A DNA stretch of 64,000 nt from Alistipes montrealensis (GCF_018362775.1 NZ_JAGYXY010000005.1:41709-105708), one strand, 5' to 3'; positions 1 through 9,470 are shown, numbered from the stretch's first letter. Numbers and translations are program-made. Notes: generated by a model from the sequence alone, not told the origin.

Positions 1-1994
1 TTCGAAACGGCATGGTAACGGATATAACGCGCCTTATCCGCGCCCTGCCAACCAAAAGTGCGGTATTCGGGACGCTGCGCCTCCGCCGGGTAGTCGTTTT
101 CAACGGCGCACAACGGCCGGAAAACCGCACCGTCGTCCGACACCGCGATTTCGACCCGTACGGGCAGACATATCCATGCGGAATACCACTGGATAAAATC
201 GGCAGCCACCTCCCGAATCGGCTTCACTGCGCCCAGATCGACCGTCACGACCACATCGCTGTCCAGGAAACCCTGCCAGCGGGAGCCGTAGCTCCACGGG
301 CCGCGCAGGCCGTCGGTCAGCGTTGCGGCGCCTTCGGCGGGATAACGGTCGCTCCACGGCGTGGCATAGGAAACCGGACACCCGACAGCCAGGTGGCCGC
401 CAGGTTCCGCGGCCTCACGCCGCTCCCCATATTCGGCCACCAGGTCGAAAACTGCGTATCCCTGCGCCAAGACCGCCGCATTGCGCAACAGCGCCCGGCG
501 GTGGAAATCGGCATAGTCCTTGACTTCAGAGGGACTCCATGCCACTTCCGAGAGTGCAAACAGCCGCGGATAGAGCATATACTCCGCCTGTCGGGGCGTA
601 GGAATCTGTTCGGTCCAGAGGTTCGCCTGCACACCCAGCACCCGCTCGCACCCCGGCATCCCGGCAGGAGCGGGGTCGTAGGCGTAAACCTTAGCCAACG
701 GCAGGTAACCCGACATGGCCTGCGGCTCGGTGGTCGGATTGTCCTGATAGCTGTCAAAATAGCACCACGCATTCGGCGTCATCACCACATCGTGTCCCGC
801 AGCGGCGGCCCTGCGGCCGCCCTCTTCGCCGCGCCACGACATGACAACGGCTCCGGGGGCCAGTCCGCCGTCGAGAATTTCATCCCAGCCGATCAGTTTG
901 CGGCCACGGGCGCCGAGGAAGCGTTCGATGCGGTGCACGGCGTAGCTTTGCAGTTCGTCGAGCGACTGCAAATTCTCCCGTTTCATGCGGGCGCGGCATT
1001 TCGGACACCCGGCCCACGCCGCCTTCGACGCCTCGTCGCCCCCGATATGGATATACTCCGAGGGGAAAAGTTCCATTACCTCGGCCAGCACGTTTTCCAG
1101 GAACCCGAACGTCGCGTCGTTGCCGATGCAGAAATCGCCGTCCGTATAGGGTTTGCCCGAACAGGAAAGTTCGGGATAAACCGCCAGCACCTCGTCCGAA
1201 TGGCCGGGCAGTTCGATCTCGGGAATCACCGTGATATGGAGCGAGTCGGCGAAGGCCACGACCTCGCGGATGTCGGCCTTCGTATAATAGCCGCCCGAGG
1301 CCCCGGGTTCGTCGAAGCGGCAGTAACGCCGTCCTCCGGCCTGCCACTCCTGCCACGTCGCACCCCGGCGCCAGGCCGCAACGGAGGTCAGCAGCGGGTA
1401 GCGGTCGATTTCGATGCGCCATCCCGCGCCGTCGGTCAGATGCCAGTGCAGGCGGTTGAGTTTCAGCGACGCCATCATGCGCAACTGTTTTTTAACGAAC
1501 TCCTTGTCGAAAAAGTGGCGTGACACGTCCAGGTGCAGCCCCCGGTACGCAAACCGCGGGGCGTCGGCAATTTCCCGGGCTGGAATCCGGGTCCCGTACT
1601 GCGCATGCAGTTGCAGGAAGGTCTGCAACCCGTAAAACAACCCCGCTGTACCGCGCGAACGGACGGTAACACCCTCCGGACGCACCGACAGGCAATAACC
1701 CTCGCCGGAGGCAGGCAGCGCGGCAGCATCCGAGAGTTCTAAATGCAGGTAATTCACGGCGGCCTCCGGCCGGTCCGTACGGCAGGGAACCTGCGCCGCA
1801 CGCAGGCAGGCCGCGAGCTTCCCCGCAACCTCCTGCGGCGCATCGAACGCCAGCGGGCCGCGTATCTTGAAACTGCCGGAGCCCTGTCGCACCGACACGG
1901 GCCGCGGAATCACGGCATCGCGTTCGGGGCCGGCGACGCAGGCGCAACAGCATAGGAATACCGTCAGCAAAAGCGTATATCGTTTCAGGTTCAT
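1..1994 (-). CDS. GH20 beta-N-acetylhexosaminidase lipoprotein (3' end beyond window)
   Basis: Removes terminal beta-linked GlcNAc/GalNAc from glycans. A stop-free frame runs from the ATG at 1994 to the left edge (664 codons), so the C-terminus is missing. The N-terminus is a lipoprotein signal with clustered Cys at residues 15-19, pointing to export to the periplasm or cell surface. Next come a GH20b-type domain (about 25-145) and the GH20 barrel (from about 147) with RGLHLDVSRHFF, NRLHWHLTDG and the catalytic HIGGDE at 316-321 (Asp320-Glu321). The last ~100 visible residues (LTDGLRGPWSYGSRWQGF, VDLGAVKPIREV) look like an F5/8 discoidin-type carbohydrate-binding domain. It is the third gene of a leftward operon, 17 bases after the CotH gene. 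The family call is firm; the exact substrate is inferred. Confidence 0.93.
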   Translation of the reverse strand, partial: MNLKRYTLLLTVFLCCCACVAGPERDAVIPRPVSVRQGSGSFKIRGPLAFDAPQEVAGKLAACLRAAQVPCRTDRPEAAVNYLHLELSDAAALPASGEGYCLSVRPEGVTVRSRGTAGLFYGLQTFLQLHAQYGTRIPAREIADAPRFAYRGLHLDVSRHFFDKEFVKKQLRMMASLKLNRLHWHLTDGAGWRIEIDRYPLLTSVAAWRRGATWQEWQAGGRRYCRFDEPGASGGYYTKADIREVVAFADSLHITVIPEIELPGHSDEVLAVYPELSCSGKPYTDGDFCIGNDATFGFLENVLAEVMELFPSEYIHIGGDEASKAAWAGCPKCRARMKRENLQSLDELQSYAVHRIERFLGARGRKLIGWDEILDGGLAPGAVVMSWRGEEGGRRAAAAGHDVVMTPNAWCYFDSYQDNPTTEPQAMSGYLPLAKVYAYDPAPAGMPGCERVLGVQANLWTEQIPTPRQAEYMLYPRLFALSEVAWSPSEVKDYADFHRRALLRNAAVLAQGYAVFDLVAEYGERREAAEPGGHLAVGCPVSYATPWSDRYPAEGAATLTDGLRGPWSYGSRWQGFLDSDVVVTVDLGAVKPIREVAADFIQWYSAWICLPVRVEIAVSDDGAVFRPLCAVENDYPAEAQRPEYRTFGWQGADKARYIRYHAVS

Positions 1995-2011
1995 AGCGGC
2001 CGTCGTTTTTT

Positions 2012-3907
2012 TTATTTGAATAACTTGTCGAGCAGAGCCGCCCGCGAACCGGTCAGCGTACGGATACGTTCGATCTCCAGCGGATAGGTCTTGGCCGGCA
2101 TCTTGGCTTCGCCGCTGTATTGGTAGTAAAAAGGCCACACCTCGAAATTCGCTGCGATGGCCTTCGCCATCCGGACAGGCATCTCGTCGAGTTCCTTCGT
2201 CACCGTAGCGAGAAGCTGCGCTTTTTTGCGGGCCCAGCGGGCAGCGACGAACGTCCGGAAGGTTTCATCCGCCCAGAAGCGGTGGAACCAGTCGGGATCG
2301 ACGGAATCGGGCATGTAGAAACCGGCATAGATCATCAGGTTGGTCAGGGGATCCGAATGCGGGAGGCGTTTTTCGTTGTCCCAGCCTTTATCCACATCCC
2401 AAACGGGGCCGAAGAAGAGTTTGTCGACTCCCCGGCGCTTGTAGAAATAGGTGCTCGTATAGCCGTCCATGTCGCCGCAAAGTTCCTTGACGATGATAAA
2501 ATCGGCAAGCGTCTTCTCGTCGAAATACCGACGCCAGCCGTTGACGGGGTCCTTGAAATTGCTTCCATAGAGCACCGCTTCGGCTTCGTTGATGAATTTT
2601 TCGATGTAGGCATACTGCGCCGGCGTACAGTCGTCGTCCTTGGGATATTTGTGGCTCATCTTCACGCCGCGACCCGAATAAAACGTGCCCTCGTGAATGT
2701 CGGTCTCCATGATATGCCCGCCGGAAATCGTCGCCGGGTCGTCGCCGTCAGCCTCCTCCAGTTTATCGACCGCAATGCGGCCCTTGGCGCGTTCCATCTG
2801 GTCGCTCATCTGGTACAGGCCGAGATAATCATCGTTCTTGTAAACGTTGACATACTGCGAGCAGGGCGTGAACAAGACAGCAGAAGCATCGTGGTAACCG
2901 TCCGATTTATTGAAAAGGTCGCGCGAGATGGCGAAACCCAGGTGGTCGCGGAGCAGCGATTTGTCCATGTCGTTGGCCAACAGCACCCAACTTTTCTCCA
3001 TAGCATGATTCAACCCGACCGGGCTGAATTTCGAAGGGAATTTCATGCGGTAAGGCTTTTTCGGAAGGCCCCAGGTCGAATTGCCGCGGCCGCGCATCTG
3101 GATTTTGCCGTCGGCAGCACTGTCCCACCACCCCTCGGCCGTATGCGGGCTGTAAAGTTTGATCGCAGTATCCACATAGTCATCCTTGCTGGTGATCTCG
3201 CGGTCGGGCTGCATGCGCAGCACCGGCAGTTCGGTGTTGATCTGCGGGCAGTTGAGCGAAACCGTATAGGTCCGTGTATCGCCGTTTTCGGCCACGACCA
3301 CAAGGGATACATCCCCGGCGAAGGAGATTTTAGTTTCGCCCGACACTACCGAAACGTCGTTCACCAGCACCTGTGCGCCGTTGGTCGTGAACGTCGGGAC
3401 AAGCATCGCAGGCTCTGCGTTGTCGATCCATTTCAGGTACATCGCCGAGAGAGTCCGTTTTTCCTTGTCGAAATCGAATACGATGTCGTTCGCCAGGTTG
3501 TTTTTCGAGCGGCCGATGCCGAAGGTCAGCAGGTCGCACCGGCCCTGGAATCTCCCCTGGGCCACGCTAATTTCGATATCGTTGCAGCCGGATGCGGACA
3601 AAAGGACGACCGCCGTGCGCTCCGCGCCGTCGTTGGGCTCAACAACGAGTTTCAGGTTGTGCTCTCCTTCAGCGGACAGCAGCTCCGCCCCGCACCACGA
3701 CGCCTTCGGGTGCAGGGTGATCTCCCTGTTGGAAGACACCGTTGCGAAAAATTCGCCGCCGTCGGCTCCGGGCGTGAATTCCCTCCCGTCGACAGTCAGG
3801 TAAGGTTCCGTATCGTCGGCCTCGTCGCCTCCGGAACAGGAGACAACCAAAAGTCCGGAAAGCAGGCAGAGCCACGCGGATAAATAACGAATGTTTTTCA
3901 TTTTCAT
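2012..3907 (-). CDS. CotH-family surface lipoprotein with BACON-like N-terminal domain
   Basis: A 631-residue lipoprotein (signal ending LLVVSC, Cys24). Residues about 35-118 form a BACON/Ig-like domain, with the typical ITLHPKASWCGAEL and ISVAQ edges. A second beta domain (about 120-220) ends TYTVSLNCP. From about 245 there is a CotH-type domain with RGRGNSTWGLPKKPYRMKF, WVLLANDMDKSLLRDHL and VWDVDKGWDNE. CotH proteins have a protein-kinase-like fold and phosphorylate spore-coat proteins in Bacillus. In Bacteroidales such proteins sit in polysaccharide and mucin loci and their substrate is unknown. It lies 9 bases after the transporter and 17 bases before GH20, so a role at the cell surface in the same glycan pathway is inferred, not shown. 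Confidence 0.88.
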   Translation of the reverse strand: MKMKNIRYLSAWLCLLSGLLVVSCSGGDEADDTEPYLTVDGREFTPGADGGEFFATVSSNREITLHPKASWCGAELLSAEGEHNLKLVVEPNDGAERTAVVLLSASGCNDIEISVAQGRFQGRCDLLTFGIGRSKNNLANDIVFDFDKEKRTLSAMYLKWIDNAEPAMLVPTFTTNGAQVLVNDVSVVSGETKISFAGDVSLVVVAENGDTRTYTVSLNCPQINTELPVLRMQPDREITSKDDYVDTAIKLYSPHTAEGWWDSAADGKIQMRGRGNSTWGLPKKPYRMKFPSKFSPVGLNHAMEKSWVLLANDMDKSLLRDHLGFAISRDLFNKSDGYHDASAVLFTPCSQYVNVYKNDDYLGLYQMSDQMERAKGRIAVDKLEEADGDDPATISGGHIMETDIHEGTFYSGRGVKMSHKYPKDDDCTPAQYAYIEKFINEAEAVLYGSNFKDPVNGWRRYFDEKTLADFIIVKELCGDMDGYTSTYFYKRRGVDKLFFGPVWDVDKGWDNEKRLPHSDPLTNLMIYAGFYMPDSVDPDWFHRFWADETFRTFVAARWARKKAQLLATVTKELDEMPVRMAKAIAANFEVWPFYYQYSGEAKMPAKTYPLEIERIRTLTGSRAALLDKLFK

Positions 3908-3916
3908 GGCGGCGGG

Positions 3917-5227
3917 TTATTTCTCCGCAGCGCTGCCGCCGTCGGAATAGGTGAAAGGCACGAACCTCGTCACGAGGAACGCCGGGATCGTAGCCAGCAT
4001 AACTACGATAAAGAACACGCCATAGCCCAGTGCGTCGCTCAGGTAGCCCGAAACAGCCCCGGTGAGCATCACCGAAAGGTTCATGATTCCCGAGGCGAAG
4101 GCGTAGTGCGCCATCTGGTGTCGGCCGGGGGCCACCTGCTGCATCATAAAAAGCGTCAGCCCCACGAAACCGAATCCGTAGCCGAAGTACTCCATGACGA
4201 TGCCTCCGCCCACGAGCCACATCGACTGCGGCTGAAACCACGCCAAGAGGGCGTAGACGGCGAACGGGAGGTTGAAAATACAGCAAAGGGTAAAAAGCGT
4301 ACGTTTCAGGCCCCGATGTGCGATATAGTAGCCCGCCAACAGCGAACCTAGAAGGAATGCCCCGGCGCCGCACGTACCATAATAAAGACCGATCTTCTGG
4401 TTCGTAAGGCCCAGGCCGCCCGAAACAACGTCGGCTTTGAGGAACAGCGGCACGATTTTCATCACGAAACCTTCGCCCAAGCGATAGAGGATGATGAACG
4501 CGATGTAATACCAGATGTGTTTCTTCGCGAAGAACGTCACGACAACCTCTTTCAGACTCCGGAGTCCCTCTCGCAGCGAATGTTCGTCGGCTGCACTACC
4601 GCCTGCGGGAAGCACACGGCCGTGATAGATGCCCAGCAGGACGAGAAAGCAGCATAAGATTATCAGCACGACTGTCCACGACCGGACATAAGCGTCGAAA
4701 GTCGCGGCGCCCGAGGCGCTGAAGCCCTCGTAGAGGCAGCCTGCGAGCCAGACCAGACCGCCCGAAGCTACCAACTTCGCCAGGTTATAGAACGCTCCCT
4801 GCCAGCCGATGTATTTCGCCTGGTCTTCTGTGGAGAGTTCCGACATGTAGACGCCGTCAGCAGCGATATCATGCGTCGCGCCGCTGAAAGCGACGACCGC
4901 AAAGACCGCAATCGTAACTGCAAAAAACGACGGCAGGTGCAGCGCCAGCGCCGCAAGGCCGAACAGCACGCCGCTCAGGAGCTGCGTCGCAACGACGAAG
5001 AATTTTTTGGTCCGGAAAATTTCCAGGAAAGGGCTCCACAGGAACTTGATCGTCCAGGGCCACATGATCAGCGAGGTCCAGAACGCGATCTGTGCGTCCG
5101 AGATGCCAAGATCCTTGAACATCACGGCCGAAACCATGTTCAGTACCACAAACGGCAGGCCCATCGCAAAATAGAGCGAGGGAACCCAGTTGAGCGGCCC
5201 GGAGAAGTGGGAATTCATTCGGTTCAT
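3917..5227 (-). CDS. MFS transporter, AmpG-like (probable GlcNAc or muropeptide importer)
   Basis: A 436-residue polytopic inner-membrane protein with about 12 hydrophobic segments. The N-terminal region (LNWVPSLYFAMGLPFVVLN, WPWTIKFLWSPFLE) and the AFSGATHDIAADG loop are typical of the AmpG/SLC33-like branch of the major facilitator superfamily. Members move anhydro-muropeptides, GlcNAc-containing sugars or related solutes. It is the first gene of an operon with CotH and GH20, and has its own promoter just after a terminator. This suggests uptake of GlcNAc or a chitobiose-like product made by the hydrolases. A second ATG lies three codons into the gene, so the start could be 5218. Substrate is inferred from context. 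Confidence 0.85.
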   Translation of the reverse strand: MNRMNSHFSGPLNWVPSLYFAMGLPFVVLNMVSAVMFKDLGISDAQIAFWTSLIMWPWTIKFLWSPFLEIFRTKKFFVVATQLLSGVLFGLAALALHLPSFFAVTIAVFAVVAFSGATHDIAADGVYMSELSTEDQAKYIGWQGAFYNLAKLVASGGLVWLAGCLYEGFSASGAATFDAYVRSWTVVLIILCCFLVLLGIYHGRVLPAGGSAADEHSLREGLRSLKEVVVTFFAKKHIWYYIAFIILYRLGEGFVMKIVPLFLKADVVSGGLGLTNQKIGLYYGTCGAGAFLLGSLLAGYYIAHRGLKRTLFTLCCIFNLPFAVYALLAWFQPQSMWLVGGGIVMEYFGYGFGFVGLTLFMMQQVAPGRHQMAHYAFASGIMNLSVMLTGAVSGYLSDALGYGVFFIVVMLATIPAFLVTRFVPFTYSDGGSAAEK

Positions 5228-5242
5228 TCGGATTAGCGATTA

Positions 5243-5278
5243 CAAAAATAACAATTTTCCGTCTGACGGGATAAAAAA
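5243..5278 (-). promoter_or_regulatory. Promoter for the transporter-CotH-GH20 operon
   Basis: On the minus strand TATTTTTG (5250-5243) fits the Bacteroidetes -7 element TAnnTTTG and lies 15 bases before the ATG at 5227. The -33 position falls in the T-rich tail of the upstream terminator; no perfect TTTG is present there. Confidence 0.55.
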
Positions 5279-5318
5279 CCGCGCGGTCTGAAAGGATTAT
5301 ACCTCCGAAACCGCGCGG
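5271..5318 (-). terminator. Rho-independent terminator closing the SusCD locus
   Basis: A perfect 9-bp stem, ACCGCGCGG/CCGCGCGGT (5310-5318 and 5279-5287 on the + strand), with a 22-base loop. On the minus strand it is followed by six T (5278-5273). It sits 40 bases after the last gene of the SusC operon. Confidence 0.88.
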
Positions 5319-5358
5319 CCGTCAATTCATTCGAATGCCGTTTACGGCAGGTTGCACC

Positions 5359-6702
5359 TTATTTTTTGCCGTAGAACCGCATGATCGAAATATCGTGGTA
5401 GTACCCGCTCGTCTCCAACGACGTAATTTTCACATGACGGGCTTCGATCGGTTTCACGAATTTGAAGAAATGAGCGATAGTCATCGGCAAACCCTCTTTC
5501 GTACCTTGTTCCATCCAGGTTATGCCGTCGCTCGAGGTCTCAATACGAATTGTCTTCGACGCATAGGAAGCCGAATAGTAGTAGACCTGAATGCCTGCCA
5601 GCATCTTCTGTTCTTTCATGTCAATGGCAATCCAGAGCTGTTTCCCGCTGCCATAATAGTCGTTGTACCTGCTGTCATCGAGGACGTTCGAAGGGCTGCC
5701 GCTGCCGCCTTCACCGGTGGCCGTAAAGCCCGTACGGCTGTATTCCTCCCAATCAGCCTGTACAGCGTCAACCATCTCAACAATATCGAAAACCTTGGAG
5801 ATATTAAAAGTCAACACATTGGCATCTTTTACCGGTTTCACGGTGGGGTCAGCGCTCTCGAAGGCCGCCGTCAGGGTAACCGTAAAGTTACCGGGATCGG
5901 CATTGGTCAGCAGGAAATCGTCGGTCAGCGTCCAATGCACTTCGTCCGATTCGAGAGAACCGGCCGGAACAGTTACCTCCGCAGGCGTGAGTGTTACGTC
6001 GCCGGCAAATTCCGGAGCAAGTCCCTCCGAGGAGAAAGTCACTTTGACATCGGCGTCGGCCGGTCTGTCGAGTTTGATCTTGAACGTATACTCCATCTTG
6101 TCCTCGTTGAGGATCGCGCCATCGAGGTAAGCGCGGCGGAAACTTACCGTATTGCCGTTTGTGCCGACAACCGAGCAACCGACCACATAGGCCTCCTTTT
6201 CAACGACAACCTTCGCCGTACCTTCGCCGACCAGCGCCACGTTATAACCGTCGGCGTCGGCAACCTTCACACCCAGTTCATAGGTGCAGGCCGCTTTTTC
6301 GGGTTCCGCAAAACTGAAATCAGGATCGAGATAAGTGACCGTAACAGGCTCGGCAGATTTCGAACCGGCAGGAATGCGGAGTTCGCGTTTGTCGATCTCC
6401 ACCTTGTCTTCGGGGATATTGACGATCAGCGGATCGACATGCAGGATGAGGTCCTCGGGACTCGGCGTCGCGAGTTGGAAGGTATAGGTACGTGTCAACT
6501 CCCCGTTGACGGAGAGTTTGCCCGCACCGTCGTAAACCGCTTTCAGGGGAACGGAAACCACTCCGCTCTCCGCTCCTTCGATCCCGAGGCTGACGTTAGT
6601 ATCGGGATAACCCGCCAGGTCGAGCTTCTCATCCTCCCGGCAGGAAGTCAGTGCGGCTGCTCCCAGCACGGCAAGAAGAGCTATTTTTCGAATATTTTTC
6701 AT
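5359..6702 (-). CDS. Surface lipoprotein: DUF1735-type domains plus C-terminal discoidin (F5/8) domain
   Basis: A 447-residue lipoprotein (AALTSC, Cys21). Two beta-rich DUF1735 (BT_3987 N-terminal-like) units follow, at about 25-165 and 170-300, with VTVPAGSLESDEVHWTL typical of the family. A C-terminal discoidin domain (about 315-447) contains NVLDDSRYNDYYGSG, LWIAIDMKEQKMLAG and ARHVKITSLET. No catalytic domain is visible, so a glycan- or glycoprotein-binding role at the cell surface is likely. It is the last gene of the locus that begins with SusC, and is followed by a strong terminator. Domain calls come from motif recognition; ligand unknown. Confidence 0.85.
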   Translation of the reverse strand: MKNIRKIALLAVLGAAALTSCREDEKLDLAGYPDTNVSLGIEGAESGVVSVPLKAVYDGAGKLSVNGELTRTYTFQLATPSPEDLILHVDPLIVNIPEDKVEIDKRELRIPAGSKSAEPVTVTYLDPDFSFAEPEKAACTYELGVKVADADGYNVALVGEGTAKVVVEKEAYVVGCSVVGTNGNTVSFRRAYLDGAILNEDKMEYTFKIKLDRPADADVKVTFSSEGLAPEFAGDVTLTPAEVTVPAGSLESDEVHWTLTDDFLLTNADPGNFTVTLTAAFESADPTVKPVKDANVLTFNISKVFDIVEMVDAVQADWEEYSRTGFTATGEGGSGSPSNVLDDSRYNDYYGSGKQLWIAIDMKEQKMLAGIQVYYYSASYASKTIRIETSSDGITWMEQGTKEGLPMTIAHFFKFVKPIEARHVKITSLETSGYYHDISIMRFYGKK

Positions 6703-6766
6703 AGTTCTGTTTTTTTTCGGTTAGTATCGCCCGCAGGGGCCGGGCAAAAGTTTCAAATCAGCCGTT

Positions 6767-8242
6767 CTATTTCGTATCGGGAAGATCTTCGGGATAACGG
6801 TACAACGTGAGATCGTCTTTCTTGTAGAAAACCGTCGGGTCCTTAAGCTGCGAACCGTAAAGCGTCTCGGCTCCCTTCAGGCGGTTGAAGATTCCCTGCC
6901 AATGGCTCTTATTGATCACATTCGAATTCGAATAGGTCTGCATCGGGTTGGGAGCAAATCCCATGAACCAGCCGTAACCTTCGCTGATGAGGCGCTGCGC
7001 CGAGGATGCGGTCAGGTCGCTGCCGCCGCCGTTGTACTCGGACGAAATGCCGGAGCACTTTTTCTTGGTCATATTCCCGATCGGGCCGGCGCTCGATCCA
7101 TAGTTCGCCACAGCAACATCGATCCATTCGTCCGCATCCACGCCGTCCACAGATGCCGTACCATACATATTACCCCAGATGAACACAGTTACCAGTTTGT
7201 CAGGCATCGCTTTCTTCGTCTCGTAGCAGAGGCGCGCAGCAGCAGCAGAACTCGAATTCGTATAAGCCGGGTGGCTCAGGTCGGGATAGTCGGAATACTC
7301 GTCGTCGTAATTCACGCCGTCGAGGTTATACGCCTCGCAGTAATAGGCCACTTCCGCGGCAAAATCCTTCGCGCCCTTATCGGAGAGCTGCGCCAAACCG
7401 GCCTGGTCGTGGTTGCCCAGCAGGCCGAGCAGTACCTTGATACCGCGTTTGCGCAACGGCTGCAGGTATTTCTCGTTGTTGTCGAGCAGGAACTGCACAT
7501 TGGGGTTGCACTGGATATAGGGGCGGTCTTCATCGACATTGTGATTGATGTTGGCGGCGAAAAGCACCACGACATCCCACAACAGGCGGCCGTCCTCCAG
7601 TTCGAAGGTCAGTGCGTTAAGCGGATTCACATCGTTCACCTCGAAAAAGAGGAAGCCTTTGGGCAGGTCCTCCCCCTTATTGCAGGAAGGAAGTTCTTTT
7701 TCGGCTTTGACCAGGTAGATGCAATGACTGGCTTCATCCTTGACGGTCAGTCCGTCGGCCTTCACGGTAACGGCCACAGGAACCGCATAGACTTTACCTT
7801 CCACCAGATCGTCGGCGGCGGCGATAGTCATACCGACCGAAACATCGTGGGCACGAGCAGCCCCGAGCGTGATGGAACCTTCATTTTCGAAGGATACCAA
7901 TTGTTCGGGATAAGGCAGGTAATCGGTTCCGTTCTTTTTGTTGTACTCGGTCAGGTAACCCGGGTCGATACCCAGTTTCACCTCGGCAGGAACCGAAAGC
8001 GTCTGCGTAAGGCTCAGCTTGACACTGGACTGAAAACTGCCTTCGAAGAATACAACATCGACAACCGATTTGCTGGTGTTGGCGTCCTTCAAGACGATGG
8101 TGTTTTCATGAACGCCCTGATAAGCGCCTTCATCGATCGATTTTCCAACGACGATATCGTCGGCGCAGGAGACCACCGATACGGCGCACAGCAGCGCAGC
8201 GGCTGCCGCGAGCACTCCGGATTTGAAATATCTTGTCTTCAT
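6767..8242 (-). CDS. GH18 endo-beta-N-acetylglucosaminidase (EndoBT-3987/EndoF-like) with DUF1735 domain
   Basis: Cleaves the chitobiose core of N-glycans, releasing the glycan and leaving one GlcNAc on the protein. The 491-residue protein has a lipoprotein signal (SVVSC, Cys26). A DUF1735 domain (about 35-180) includes the family motif YNKKNGTDY. A GH18 barrel (about 190-470) carries the active-site stretch LDGVNYDDEY at 307-316. Glu315 is the expected acid/base and Asp313 the stabilising residue; the fourth position of the usual DxxDxDxE is Asn311 rather than Asp. From memory, the catalytic pair in Bacteroides EndoBT-3987 is D312/E314, nearly the same place. High-mannose or complex specificity cannot be told here. 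Confidence 0.9.
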   Translation of the reverse strand: MKTRYFKSGVLAAAAALLCAVSVVSCADDIVVGKSIDEGAYQGVHENTIVLKDANTSKSVVDVVFFEGSFQSSVKLSLTQTLSVPAEVKLGIDPGYLTEYNKKNGTDYLPYPEQLVSFENEGSITLGAARAHDVSVGMTIAAADDLVEGKVYAVPVAVTVKADGLTVKDEASHCIYLVKAEKELPSCNKGEDLPKGFLFFEVNDVNPLNALTFELEDGRLLWDVVVLFAANINHNVDEDRPYIQCNPNVQFLLDNNEKYLQPLRKRGIKVLLGLLGNHDQAGLAQLSDKGAKDFAAEVAYYCEAYNLDGVNYDDEYSDYPDLSHPAYTNSSSAAAARLCYETKKAMPDKLVTVFIWGNMYGTASVDGVDADEWIDVAVANYGSSAGPIGNMTKKKCSGISSEYNGGGSDLTASSAQRLISEGYGWFMGFAPNPMQTYSNSNVINKSHWQGIFNRLKGAETLYGSQLKDPTVFYKKDDLTLYRYPEDLPDTK

Positions 8243-8270
8243 GATTGGTTATCAGATTTAAATTCCACAA

Positions 8271-9464
8271 TTAGTTGAGGGCAGGAATCTGCACGGGAAC
8301 CCATGTCGGATCGTCGCTCTCGGTTTGGCCCGTATTACGTACGAAAGTAATATCCGAGCCGTAGGAGGTCTGGTCTTTGATCGTGCGGCCCGTACCCTCG
8401 TTGAACTTCCAGTAGGCGATCAGGCCCGGCGTAGCGGGATCGACGCGGTAGGGATTATCGGCGATCTGCTGCTGCGTACGAACGATGTTCCAGATACGCA
8501 TCTCGGACATCTGGCCCGGGAACCAGCGTTCATTGTCCCAAGCGTAGCCGATCCAGCAGCCCGATGAGACATCCACGCTCGACGAAGAACCGTTGGTCGA
8601 AGAAGCGACCTCTTCGCCGTTGATATAGTAATGCAGTTCCCGGTTCACACCGTCGTATACCACGGCGAGGTGCACCCACTCTTCGACAGGCAGAGCCGGA
8701 GACTGCGCCTTAGAAGGCCAGCTACCCGCAGGCGACACCAACTGCAACTGGTTGGGATTACGATCCGCATCGCCGATACGGATGAGGAATTTGCCCTCGA
8801 TACCGAAAACCGTACTCAACCCGTAGCCGTTACGACCACTCTGCCAGTCCTTCGTGCGAACCAGCACCTCGATGGTAACCTGTTTCATGTTGCTGACGAT
8901 CGGTCGGGCTGTTGCGGACCAATTGATCGGAGCCTTCAATTTGGAGATATCGGCGACCATATTGATCAGGGCGGCGCCGCGGACAATGAAGTAGACCGTG
9001 CGGCGGCTATCGAGCAGAGTTGCGCCGTCCACCTCCGAAATCGTTACGGGAAGGACGTAGCGCGTCTTCACGTCGAGCGTGTTGATATCCTTGAAGTTGA
9101 TGGGGATGTCGGCGGCGAAAACATTGCCGGCCTCAATCTCGGTCGTATTTTCGGGAATACTCCAGTAGTCTTCGGGCAGCGCGAATGCGTTGTCGAGATA
9201 AATCTGGTTGTACTGTGCGGCCAGGTCGGGACGCGCCTCCAGCCGCACCGTGACATTCTTATCGGCAGGCTGGGCCAGGCGGATGCTGACCGTACGCGAA
9301 CTCTCCGTTACGGCGGGATCGATCAGCAAATCGTCGGTCATGATCGCCGAAGAGATGTAAAGTTTGTTGTCGAAGTGGTGCTTGTCGACATCCTCGTTCT
9401 TGCAACCCGTAAAAGCGGCCGCTGCGAGGACGAAAAGCGCCAGTAAACATTTATTGAGTTTCAT
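8271..9464 (-). CDS. Surface lipoprotein: DUF1735 plus LamG/concanavalin A-like domain
   Basis: A 397-residue lipoprotein (AAFTGC, Cys21). Residues about 25-170 form a DUF1735 domain (VSIRLAQPADKNVTVRLEA, LPVTISEVDGATLLD). Residues about 190-385 form a LamG-type jelly roll, with WVHLAVVYDGVNRELHYYI, GQMSEMRIWNIVRTQQQI and LIAYWKFNEGTG as the usual signature. There are no catalytic motifs, so it is probably a carbohydrate-binding surface protein feeding SusCD and the neighbouring GH18 enzyme. It lies 28 bases upstream of the GH18 gene and 6 bases downstream of the GH18-like binding protein. Confidence 0.87.
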   Translation of the reverse strand: MKLNKCLLALFVLAAAAFTGCKNEDVDKHHFDNKLYISSAIMTDDLLIDPAVTESSRTVSIRLAQPADKNVTVRLEARPDLAAQYNQIYLDNAFALPEDYWSIPENTTEIEAGNVFAADIPINFKDINTLDVKTRYVLPVTISEVDGATLLDSRRTVYFIVRGAALINMVADISKLKAPINWSATARPIVSNMKQVTIEVLVRTKDWQSGRNGYGLSTVFGIEGKFLIRIGDADRNPNQLQLVSPAGSWPSKAQSPALPVEEWVHLAVVYDGVNRELHYYINGEEVASSTNGSSSSVDVSSGCWIGYAWDNERWFPGQMSEMRIWNIVRTQQQIADNPYRVDPATPGLIAYWKFNEGTGRTIKDQTSYGSDITFVRNTGQTESDDPTWVPVQIPALN

Positions 9465-9470
9465 AACCGG

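Noticed and set aside
1..1994. Possible broken GH20 pseudogene
   Set aside because: Short open frames on the minus strand made the region look fragmented, but reading from the ATG at 1994 gives one uninterrupted frame to the window edge with all GH20 motifs. It is only cut by the window.
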